From: JALHUB01 sp050010555
GTDB taxonomy: Bacteria > Chloroflexota > Dehalococcoidia > DSTF01 > JALHUB01
Assembly: GCA_050010555.1 (NCBI GenBank)
Contig: JBEKKV010000004.1
Location: 1-64,000, forward strand
Reading direction: 5' to 3'
DNA: 64,000 nt
A model generated the notes under the pieces. The model had not been told where the DNA came from. It made no database searches and was given only the letters and a program-made list of their open reading frames with translations. The translations under genes were made by a program, and so were the position numbers. Of this stretch, positions 17,996-25,166 are shown piece after piece; the first letter of the stretch is position 1; every line of letters begins with the position of its first letter.

Positions 17996-19020
17996 GATAC
18001 ATCCTCCACTGCCCGCAGCCCGTCGAGCCCATCGGCGACGCCCTTCCAGTACGTCAGGTCATAGATTGCGCCGTAGGCTTTCCGCTCCAGCGAGTGAACG
18101 CGGGCGACGCCACACGTGAAGGCCACCGCTCGACAGCCCGCGACGAAGGCACCCAAGCGCCGCTGGCTGCCGAGGACGAAGCGAATGACCCGTCGCCGCA
18201 CGGGGCCGCGGTCCCGGAATTCGCCGCGCAGACGCTCCAGCGCGGAAGGGAACTCCGCCTTGAAGATGAGATCGGCGTCCCAGCGGCCATAGGTGTAAGC
18301 CATTTCGCGCCAGGAGGCGTAGCTGCGGTATCCCCAGTGCTCGGCGCTGGCGTCGAGGGCGAGGCGGAACGGGACGGCCGCCTTCTGAAGGCGCAGGCCA
18401 AGCTCGATGTCCTCGGAGTGCAGCAGCTTCTCGTTGAAGCCTCCCGCCTCAAGGAATGCCCGGCGGTTAATGGAGCAATTGCCGCTGTACAGGCAGAGAC
18501 CGTTCGCCTCCCGCTGTTCGCCGATCAGCGCACGGTATTGCTTTTCGAGCTGCGTCTCCAGCCAGCGCCACCAGCCGGGGACGCCGCGCACGGAAGCCGG
18601 CGCCAGACGGCCGATTGCCACCGCCGGTCTCCCGTCCTGGTGCGCGGCGAGGTGCTTTTCGATCAGATCGGGAGCTGCCATGACGTCATCATCGAGAAAG
18701 ATGAGCACGGGCGCCTGTGCGACCGCGGCGGCGGCGTTGCGCGAGGCAGCGGGACAGCGCCGGGCATGCTGAACGGTGCGCAGCGAGAAGGGCCAGCGCC
18801 GGACCTCAAGCATGTCCGGCGTCCCGTCGTCGCAGCAATCCGCAACGACGATGACTTCGACGGCGGACATGTCTACGGTCTGGCGGCAGAGGCAGTCGAG
18901 GGTCGCTTCGAGGAGCTGTCGTCGGTTATGCGTCGGGATGATCACGCTGCAAAGCAACTTCCCGACGGCCTTTTGGTCCGGCACGGCGGCCTCGTTTCGG
19001 CGGTAGCCTGCAATCGTCAT
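17992..19020 (-). CDS. Glycosyltransferase family 2
   Basis: 342 aa, ATG 19020 with GGAG shortly upstream, starting 2 nt after the flippase stop. GT-A domain: CSVIIPTHNRRQLLEATLDC, ADCCDDGT, the metal motif IFLDDDVMA, SGNCSINRRAFLEAGGFNE and HSEDIELGLRL, which is the usual ED acceptor-site motif. The C-terminal 90 residues carry a weakly hydrophobic helix but no clear membrane anchor. Adds one sugar of the repeat unit in the cytoplasm; the donor cannot be told. Confidence 0.87.
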   Translation of the reverse strand: MTIAGYRRNEAAVPDQKAVGKLLCSVIIPTHNRRQLLEATLDCLCRQTVDMSAVEVIVVADCCDDGTPDMLEVRRWPFSLRTVQHARRCPAASRNAAAAVAQAPVLIFLDDDVMAAPDLIEKHLAAHQDGRPAVAIGRLAPASVRGVPGWWRWLETQLEKQYRALIGEQREANGLCLYSGNCSINRRAFLEAGGFNEKLLHSEDIELGLRLQKAAVPFRLALDASAEHWGYRSYASWREMAYTYGRWDADLIFKAEFPSALERLRGEFRDRGPVRRRVIRFVLGSQRRLGAFVAGCRAVAFTCGVARVHSLERKAYGAIYDLTYWKGVADGLDGLRAVEDVS

Positions 19021-19022
19021 GA

Positions 19023-20525
19023 TCAGACTCCTTCGCTCCCCAGCGTCGTGCCGGGGGCGCCGGCATGCCCCCTGGAGAGAGCGGCGTTTATCAGGAACCG
19101 CAGCTCGGCAGGCGTCACGCCGCGAACGGCGACAAGGGAGACGAGATACACGGGCCCGCCGAGCATGACCAGGGGGATGAAGCCCGGGTCGTGCAGCAGC
19201 TTGACCCCGCCCATCACGACGAACATGACGAGCGACGCAGCGATGGTACGCGCAAGCCCAACGGCGATTTCCCGGCCGACGATTCCCTTCGGGATGAGCC
19301 GTATGCCCAACGCCAGCATGAAGCCTTCGCTGAGGACGGCCGCTACCGATACGCCGATGGCGCCGTTCCCGTAGGCGCGGTCGAACACGATAATGAAGGG
19401 CACTTCGATCGCGATGCTCACGACGGTGGTGATCGCCATTACTATCGCCCACTGCTTCTGCTTGTCCGCAGCGATAACGACCGTTCCGACGAGCATGAGC
19501 GAGCCGGTGACCGGAAGCGTTAGCGCCAGGATGGCCAGAAGCGGGACGGAGTGGCTGAATTCCGCAGGGTAGTGCAGCATGCGGATAAGGTCGCCGGAGA
19601 GGAGGATGCAGCCCGCGGCAATGGGCACGCCCGTCATCAGCACGGCCAGCATCCCCTTCTCCACGGCGACGCGCATCGTCTGCTTGTCCTCCTTATGGAA
19701 GCGCGTCAGCGCGGGCAACATCGCGGTGACGATGAGCAGCGGAACGAAGTTCAGCGTCCCGTATAGCTGGTTTGCCGCGCCGTACCAGCCAACGACCGCA
19801 TCTCGGGTGAGGAAGCGCAGCATCACGGCGTCCGATGAGCTGTAGAACTGGTAGATGGCTCCCGTCATGAGAAAGGGAAAGCCTCCCACGAGCAGGTAGC
19901 GGGCCGCCGATCGGCTGAAGGACGGCCACCGCAGGTGATGTCGTGCCAGATAAGAGAAGTTGACAAGGAAGCCGACGAAAACGCCGCAGAGCATCGCCAT
20001 AGCGTATGCCACGACGCCCCAGCCGCTGACCAGGACGGCTATGCCAACGACCAGCAGCGTCGCCTTGTTCGCGACTTCGGCCATGGCAATCCGGCGCATA
20101 TTCTCAAGGCCCTGGAGCGCGGATACCTGGGCGGCATCGAGACCCATGACAACCAGCATCGCTGTGGCAATGCTGAGCACGCGCTTCGTGTCCGCGTCGA
20201 CGCCCGACATTTGGACGCCAAGCACCATGCCGGCGCCCAGCAGCACTCCCAGGACGAGGCGGATCGCATAAGCATGCCAGAGCATCTGGGAGAGTCGGCT
20301 GCGGTCAAGCGCCACTTGCTTGACGGTGAAGGTGACCGTGCCCAGGTTCGTGACGACAAGGAGCATGGGCAGGAGATTGATGGCGAAGGTGATCTTGCCC
20401 AGGCCCTGATCGCCGAGAAGACGGGGCAGGAAGAAGATCATGAGGATGCCCGTCAGCGACCAGGTGAGCAACTGGCGCACAAACAGGGCTATGACGTTGT
20501 CGGCCACCTTCGCGAGTTGTCTCAT
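19023..20525 (-). CDS. Polysaccharide flippase, Wzx/MOP family
   Basis: 500 aa, predicted to have 12 to 14 membrane spans. The N-terminus shows RQLLTWSLTGILMIFFLPRLLG followed by GKITFAINLLPM, the pattern of oligosaccharide flippases. Members turn undecaprenyl-linked repeat units to the outer face of the membrane, feeding the Wzy protein. Lies 10 nt after the 46-aa membrane protein gene and directly before the GT2 gene. Confidence 0.87.
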   Translation of the reverse strand: MRQLAKVADNVIALFVRQLLTWSLTGILMIFFLPRLLGDQGLGKITFAINLLPMLLVVTNLGTVTFTVKQVALDRSRLSQMLWHAYAIRLVLGVLLGAGMVLGVQMSGVDADTKRVLSIATAMLVVMGLDAAQVSALQGLENMRRIAMAEVANKATLLVVGIAVLVSGWGVVAYAMAMLCGVFVGFLVNFSYLARHHLRWPSFSRSAARYLLVGGFPFLMTGAIYQFYSSSDAVMLRFLTRDAVVGWYGAANQLYGTLNFVPLLIVTAMLPALTRFHKEDKQTMRVAVEKGMLAVLMTGVPIAAGCILLSGDLIRMLHYPAEFSHSVPLLAILALTLPVTGSLMLVGTVVIAADKQKQWAIVMAITTVVSIAIEVPFIIVFDRAYGNGAIGVSVAAVLSEGFMLALGIRLIPKGIVGREIAVGLARTIAASLVMFVVMGGVKLLHDPGFIPLVMLGGPVYLVSLVAVRGVTPAELRFLINAALSRGHAGAPGTTLGSEGV

Positions 20526-20535
20526 TTCGATTCGC

Positions 20536-20676
20536 TCAAAACAGCAGGTACCAGCCGGTGATTGCGACCGCCATCATGGCAACAACCAGCCGCACGGGGC
20601 CGCTCACCTCTTTGACTCGCAGGCCCAGGACGACAAACAGGAGCAGGAGGAGTATCAGCAGTGCCAGCCCTTGCAT
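20536..20676 (-). CDS. 46-aa two-span membrane protein in the exopolysaccharide operon
   Basis: A short gene that is easy to miss: ATG 20676 with GGGAGG about 4 nt upstream, and TGA at 20536. The product begins MQGLALLILLLLLFVVLGL, then a short polar linker RVKEVSGPV, then a second hydrophobic stretch LVVAMMAVAITGWYLLF at the C-terminus. It sits exactly in the gap between the BY-kinase-like gene (10 nt) and the flippase (10 nt), in operon orientation. I do not recognise a family. It could be a small partner of the Wzx, Wzz or kinase machinery; that is inference. Confidence 0.65.
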   Translation of the reverse strand: MQGLALLILLLLLFVVLGLRVKEVSGPVRLVVAMMAVAITGWYLLF

Positions 20677-20685
20677 TGCGCCTCC

Positions 20686-21423
20686 CTAGAACCAGCGCCT
20701 CAGCCAGCGCGGCAACGGCGGCCTTTCCTGGTTGAGGACAACGCCCACCAGCTTCCGCGAATCTATGGTCTCGAGCGCCTGCTGGACCGCCAAGGAGCCC
20801 GTGGAGTTGGCGCGGACGACCATGATGGCGCCGTCGGACCAGTCACACAGCGCCACCGCCTCGTCGTTTGACAGCAGGGGCGGCAGATCGACGATTGCCA
20901 GGTCGTAGCGCTTACGAACCTCGGTCAGCAGTTGCTTGGCGGAGCCCGAGTGCAGCAGGCGGCGGGAGTCGTCGCCCCCTCCGGCCGGCAGCACGTGCAG
21001 CTTGTCGACTTCGCTGACCGCCTCCTGCAGCGTCGACTGGCCGCGCAGGCAGTCGCCCAGACCGGGGGAGACAGCAAGTCCGAAGAGCTGGTTGATGCTG
21101 CGGTTTCGCACGTCGGCGTCTATAAGCAGGACCTTCTTCCCCGCTGTCTCCGCTAGGATGACGCCAAGGCTGGCCGCCACCAGCGTCTTCCCCTCGCCGG
21201 GCTGCGCGCTCGTGACGACGTAGACCGACGCCGCACGGGCCTCAGCCAGCAGCCGTTGAGCGACCGGCTGAAGCGCTCGACGGACAGCCGGCGAGGCGAC
21301 CAGAAGCGGCAGGGTATCTTGACCGCGCCGCCGCCTCGCCCACATTTGCGACAGACTGGCGATTTCGTCGGGGCGCATCGACCTGCCTTCCGGCACCTGG
21401 CTTCTGGCTTCTCTTATTGCCAT
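20686..21423 (-). CDS. BY-kinase-like CpsD/CapB ATPase
   Basis: 245 aa. P-loop ATPase of the bacterial tyrosine-kinase group: Walker A AQPGEGKT, Walker A' VLLIDADVRNRSI, Walker B YDLAIVDLPP. In Gram-positive-type systems this cytoplasmic kinase works with a separate Wzz-like activator, which is the gene immediately upstream (TGATG overlap). The C-terminus ends PPLPRWLRRWF and has no tyrosine cluster, the usual autophosphorylation site, so control of chain length here may not use phosphorylation of a tyrosine tail. The leading R-S-M-R-P segment before the ATPase is short. Confidence 0.85.
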   Translation of the reverse strand: MAIREARSQVPEGRSMRPDEIASLSQMWARRRRGQDTLPLLVASPAVRRALQPVAQRLLAEARAASVYVVTSAQPGEGKTLVAASLGVILAETAGKKVLLIDADVRNRSINQLFGLAVSPGLGDCLRGQSTLQEAVSEVDKLHVLPAGGGDDSRRLLHSGSAKQLLTEVRKRYDLAIVDLPPLLSNDEAVALCDWSDGAIMVVRANSTGSLAVQQALETIDSRKLVGVVLNQERPPLPRWLRRWF

Positions 21424-22460
21424 CAGTCTCCGCCTTTCTTGAAGCTGGGCATCGTGGCGAGCGCGTCACGGCCGAACAGCTTCCGCACGTCCTCAGGCTC
21501 TCGCACCGTGTCGTCGAACCAGGTGCGGAGGACGACCAGGAGCCCGGCGACTCCGAACCCGAAGACGATGCCGGCGAACATGAGCATGGCGGTCATTTTC
21601 AGTTGAAGCGTCGGGCCCTTCGCGCTGGGCTGGTCGACGACCTGGAAATCGGTGTTCGACGAGGAGACCGACGCCTGCGCCCGCGCCTGGGCGTCGCTCA
21701 GCCGGCCGAGGGCGAGCTCGTACTGGGAGAGCCCGATGTTGTACGTGGACTGCAACTGCGCGAGCTGCTGGGCTTCGGAGGGAGGCCTGGGCGAGGTCAG
21801 CGACGCGGGATGCAGCGTTTCGAAGGCCTGCAGGTCCGTGTCCGATTGCGCCAGGCTCTGCTGGTCGGCGGCGACCTGCTTTGTATAGAAGTCGATGATG
21901 GCCGCGGCCTGTGTGCTGTCCTGCCCCAGGTTCTGTTTCTGGTAGGTGTCCAGCGCAGCCTTGACCAGGGCTACGTCAGCGTCGGAGCCGCCGCCCTTAT
22001 AGGTAAAGAGAAGCAGGTTATCGCCGCGCACCTGAGCGCTGAGGTTGGACTTCAGGGCCGCAAGGGCGCGGGCGTGGTTCGCCGCGACGTCTGATGAGGA
22101 AGTGCCGAACAGCGGCTTCGTCAGCGGGAAGTTGGCCAGCAGGCTGCCCAGCGTCGATCTCTTCGGCCACTGGCCGCTGTTAACCTGGTCGTCGAGGCCG
22201 GCAGCGGTGATCAGCGACGAGCGAAACGCCTCCGTGTTCAACCACTGGTTGAAGGCGTCGGCCTGGACCTGGGCCGGGGGCGCCAGGTTTGTTGTTGCCG
22301 TGGAATCGAGCAGGGACGAGGTCTCTGTCCAGGCGGTCGCCTCCACGCTGCTTTGCCGGCCCATCATTAGTGCTCCAACGGCAACAAGCAGGGGCAACAG
22401 GATCGCTGGCACCAGCCACAACAGCGGATTTCGGAACGCGGTAATCAGATACGGCTTCAT
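21423..22460 (-). CDS. Wzz/CapA-type chain-length determinant protein
   Basis: 345 aa with an N-terminal span (PLLWLVPAILLPLLVAVGALM) and a C-terminal span (MTAMLMFAGIVFGFGVAGLLV), enclosing an extracytoplasmic region rich in alanine, glutamine and serine that is predicted to be helical. The cytoplasmic tail is DDTVREPEDVRKLFG. This is the layout of polysaccharide co-polymerases. It regulates chain length and activates the adjacent kinase-like ATPase. GAGAGGA stands before the ATG. Confidence 0.8.
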   Translation of the reverse strand: MKPYLITAFRNPLLWLVPAILLPLLVAVGALMMGRQSSVEATAWTETSSLLDSTATTNLAPPAQVQADAFNQWLNTEAFRSSLITAAGLDDQVNSGQWPKRSTLGSLLANFPLTKPLFGTSSSDVAANHARALAALKSNLSAQVRGDNLLLFTYKGGGSDADVALVKAALDTYQKQNLGQDSTQAAAIIDFYTKQVAADQQSLAQSDTDLQAFETLHPASLTSPRPPSEAQQLAQLQSTYNIGLSQYELALGRLSDAQARAQASVSSSNTDFQVVDQPSAKGPTLQLKMTAMLMFAGIVFGFGVAGLLVVLRTWFDDTVREPEDVRKLFGRDALATMPSFKKGGD

Positions 22461-22478
22461 GATTCCTCTCTTTCTTGC

Positions 22479-23906
22479 TCAGCAGGCGCCTTTGCCGCTG
22501 ATAACGCAGGGCACCGTTTTCGCCAGGATGATGATATCCAGCAGGAGCGAACGCTTCTGGATGTAGCGGACGTCCAGCCCCAGCATCTCCTCGAAGGTCA
22601 GGCCGCTGCGACCGCTTACCTGCCAGAGGCCGGTAATGCCCGGCTTGACCATCAGGCGGCGTCGCTGCAATTCGTTATAGCCCGGTATCTCGCGCGGCAG
22701 CGGCGGGCGCGGGCCGACCATACTCATATCGCCGCGAAGAACGTTGAATATCTGCGGTATCTCGTCGAGGCTGGTCTGTCGAAGGAAGCGGCCGACGCGC
22801 GTGATCCGCGGGTCCTCACGCATCTTGAACATGGGCCCCGTCGCCTCGTTCATAGCGCGCAACTCTTCCGGTATCTCCTCCGACCCCACGCGCATGGTGC
22901 GGAACTTGTACATGTTGAAGCCTCTGCCGCCGCGGCCGATACGGCTCTGCTTCAGGAGAATCGGGCCTTCGGAGTCCAGCCGAACGGCAATGGCCGCCAC
23001 GAGGAGAGGCGGCAGAAGGAAAGGTAGCAGGACGAGGGCGCAGACGAGATCAACGGCGCGCTTTCCCGTCTCGTACAGGCGCTGCGAGATCGGCTCAGCG
23101 AGCTGGATGACCGGCGTACCGTCCCACGTGTGGAGCGAGGCGACGGTCATCGGCAAGCCGATTGTGCGCTGGAGCCAGGCCACGCGCAGGCCGTTCTCCT
23201 GGCAGTACTCCGCCATCTCCGCGACGAACGTCTGGTTCTCCTTTGACGCCGTTATGATCACGTGGCGGATTTCGTTCTGCTGGACCAACTGCCGCAGATC
23301 TTCCAAACTGCTCGCCGCGCCGGCGACCACTTTCACCGGCAGGAAGTCGAGCTCCGGAACAGAATCGATACGCTGGAGCAGGCGTTTCGATTCTTCCGAT
23401 TCGCCGAGCAGGAGGACCGGCACCGTGAGCGTCGACATTGGGAGAATCTGCCGTCGCAGACCCCGCAACGCGCCGCGGGCCATGATTATCGCGGGCGGCG
23501 CAATGATCCACGTCATTATGTATACCGCCGCGGAACACTCGGCGCGGATTAGCAGCGCCACCGCCATCGTCAGGACGATGCTCACCGTAATGGCGCCGTA
23601 TAGATCAGTGAGCTCGGAGTTGCGCAGCAGCGTCCGGAGACGGTCGTGGAAGCCAAACAGGCTCAGGACGGTGAGCGAAATGAGCGAGAAGAGCAGCGGG
23701 TGGACAAAGTTGACACCCGGAAAGACCGCCAACCAGCCGGAGGTGTCGGCTTGCCCCGGGAGCCAGTGCCCCACCGTCGCCGCCGCGACAAGGGCGAAAG
23801 TGTCGGCGACGAGGAAGGACGCCGGGAAGCACAAGCGGGCAACGGCAGCCGCCAGCGGGCCGGTCATCGGGAAAGTGAAGGCTTCCCGCGTGTCACTCAG
23901 CCTCAA
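22479..23906 (-). CDS. Polyprenyl-phosphate sugar-1-phosphate transferase (initiating enzyme)
   Basis: 475 aa. Four to five N-terminal spans and a Rossmann-like central region (LTVPVLLLGESEESKRLLQRI) precede the bacterial sugar transferase domain. That domain has KRAVDLVCALVLLPFLLPP, the DSEGPILLKQSRIGRGG segment, MYKFRTM, and the final DEIPQIFNVLRGDMSMVGP. It links the first sugar phosphate to undecaprenyl phosphate and starts each repeat unit. The start is uncertain: TTG 23906 with a weak ribosome site, or ATG 23867. Confidence 0.88.
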   Translation of the reverse strand: MRLSDTREAFTFPMTGPLAAAVARLCFPASFLVADTFALVAAATVGHWLPGQADTSGWLAVFPGVNFVHPLLFSLISLTVLSLFGFHDRLRTLLRNSELTDLYGAITVSIVLTMAVALLIRAECSAAVYIMTWIIAPPAIIMARGALRGLRRQILPMSTLTVPVLLLGESEESKRLLQRIDSVPELDFLPVKVVAGAASSLEDLRQLVQQNEIRHVIITASKENQTFVAEMAEYCQENGLRVAWLQRTIGLPMTVASLHTWDGTPVIQLAEPISQRLYETGKRAVDLVCALVLLPFLLPPLLVAAIAVRLDSEGPILLKQSRIGRGGRGFNMYKFRTMRVGSEEIPEELRAMNEATGPMFKMREDPRITRVGRFLRQTSLDEIPQIFNVLRGDMSMVGPRPPLPREIPGYNELQRRRLMVKPGITGLWQVSGRSGLTFEEMLGLDVRYIQKRSLLLDIIILAKTVPCVISGKGAC

Positions 23907-23969
23907 TGGTTCGTTCCACTCCTACAGAACGTTCGGGTTCCTCCCGCCACCAGCGTCTTCTCCAGACGC

Positions 23970-24725
23970 TTAAGGAGGGCCGACGCGAGACACCAAAATG
24001 CGCAACACGACCGCTGTGTCGTGGAGCAGGTACCGCTTCCAGAGCCGGCGCGGCTCCATGACCAACCGAAATGACCATTCGAGGCCGCGGCGCCGCATCC
24101 ACATCGGCGCTCTGGACACCTCGCCGCTCAGCATGTCGAAGGCGGCGCCGACGCCTATAACCACAGGCACGTTCCAGCGCCGCGCATTGGCGTAGTTCCA
24201 GAGCTCCTGCCGCGGCGTCGGCAGCGCCACAAGAAGGATGTCCGGCTTTGCAACCGCAATGGCCTGGCGAATCCTCTCTTCTTCCTCTGGTGAGAAGTCC
24301 CCGATTGGCGGTGTATAGCAACCGACCACCGTGAGCCCGGGATAGCGCTCACGCAGGACCTTCGCCGTCGATTGCGCGACGCCGGGGCCAGCGCCGAGAA
24401 GGAACAGTCGATAGCCTTTTTCCGCTGCCAGCCGCGCGCACTGCTCGGCGAGATCGACGCCGGCGATTCGCTCGGGAAGCCGACGCCGAAACAGGCGCGA
24501 GGCCCAGAGCAAGGGCATGCCATCGGCGACGGCGAGGTCGGCGGCCTCCAGCGCCTCGCGGAAGCCGGGGCTGGAGCGCGCGTGCCGGAGGTATTCGAGG
24601 TTTACCGTCACAATGCGGCGCGGCTTGCCCTCTGCGATGAAGCGCTCAATATGCTGGAGCGTCTCCCGCAGGGTTACGCTGTCCACGCGCACGCCGGTCA
24701 CACGAAGACTGTTCTTTGGCATCAT
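23970..24725 (-). CDS. WecG/TagA/CpsF-family glycosyltransferase (GT26)
   Basis: About 251 aa from tandem ATGs at 24725/24722. GT26 motifs: TVNLEYLRHAR, ADGMPLLWASRL, RIAGVDLAEQCARLA, LFLLGAGPGVAQ, LLVALPTPRQELW, VIGVGAAFDMLSGEV and RAPMWMRRRGLEWSFRL. Enzymes of this family add the second sugar (for example ManNAc) to the lipid-linked first sugar. First gene of the operon, preceded by a leader of about 250 nt with its own promoter. An upstream GTG-free extension is open but not conserved, so the ATG pair is preferred. Confidence 0.88.
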   Translation of the reverse strand: MMPKNSLRVTGVRVDSVTLRETLQHIERFIAEGKPRRIVTVNLEYLRHARSSPGFREALEAADLAVADGMPLLWASRLFRRRLPERIAGVDLAEQCARLAAEKGYRLFLLGAGPGVAQSTAKVLRERYPGLTVVGCYTPPIGDFSPEEEERIRQAIAVAKPDILLVALPTPRQELWNYANARRWNVPVVIGVGAAFDMLSGEVSRAPMWMRRRGLEWSFRLVMEPRRLWKRYLLHDTAVVLRILVSRVGPP

Positions 24726-24976
24726 TTGAAACTCAGAATAAAGGCTCGCTGTTAAAACGCTGTGAACCGCGCTGCCCGCAGCGTGATCGTCTTGTGAAAA
24801 AGCATGCACGAGAGACGCTGGCTTAGCTTCTCGCATAGCGAGATCCCGCCGCCACCGGGCCACCCTGGGAGTTTAGGGTTGGATCTTCACGGCTACGCGC
24901 CGCCACCGGGTCCGCAACCGTGCAAGTGAAGAGGCAGCTTCCGTGCTGCCAACTCTGCGGAGGCGCTCTGAGTTAT
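24726..24976 (-). promoter_or_regulatory. Predicted structured 5' leader of the exopolysaccharide operon
   Basis: About 250 nt between the predicted transcription start and the first ATG. On the minus strand it contains, in order: an AACTC/GAGTT hairpin, a GGCAGC/GCTGCC hairpin (24933-24950), a TCTTCAC/GTGAAGA pairing (24884-24890 with 24925-24931), an ACCCT/AGGGT hairpin, and an enclosing GATCC/GGATC pair. A 13-nt element, CCCGGTGGCGGCG, occurs twice (24847-24859 and 24898-24910). The density of pairing suggests a riboswitch or other cis-acting RNA. I could not match it to a known class, including the c-di-GMP classes. Confidence 0.5.
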
Positions 24977-24982
24977 GACCCC

Positions 24983-25011
24983 ATGTTAGCCATGAGCGGG
25001 AGGTCTGTCAA
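24983..25011 (-). promoter_or_regulatory. Sigma-70-type promoter of the exopolysaccharide operon
   Basis: Minus strand: perfect TTGACA at 25006-25011, 17-nt spacer, TAACAT at 24983-24988. Predicted start about 24976. Confidence 0.65.
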
Positions 25012-25113
25012 TGAACTCTTCCGGGCAACAACCGGGGTGAGGAAAGATAGTTCTTCGTCATCGAGGAAGTCACCGCAGCCGCCGTGTGACAGCTCGCCCT
25101 GGGAGGATTGAGA

Positions 25114-25143
25114 GGGGCGAGGGCCCTCCCTGGCCCTCACCCC
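25114..25143 (-). terminator. GC-rich hairpin after the secreted CBM protein gene
   Basis: On the minus strand GGGGTGAGGGCC pairs with GGCCCTCGCCCC, starting 23 nt after the stop codon. It is followed by TCTCAATCC rather than a clean T-run, so termination is likely but imperfect. The remaining bases to the promoter at 25011 show no gene. Confidence 0.45.
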
Positions 25144-25166
25144 TAATAACCTGTTAACCGACGCGA

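Noticed and set aside
19021..19452. N-terminal extension of the GT2 gene at 17992 back to 19452
   Set aside because: It lies in the flippase gene in another frame, with no conserved residues; ATG 19020 gives the family N-terminus.
24726..24976. c-di-GMP-I riboswitch before the exopolysaccharide operon
   Set aside because: Core elements such as GCAAAGCC and GGUAGC..GGGUU are absent; left as an unnamed structured leader.
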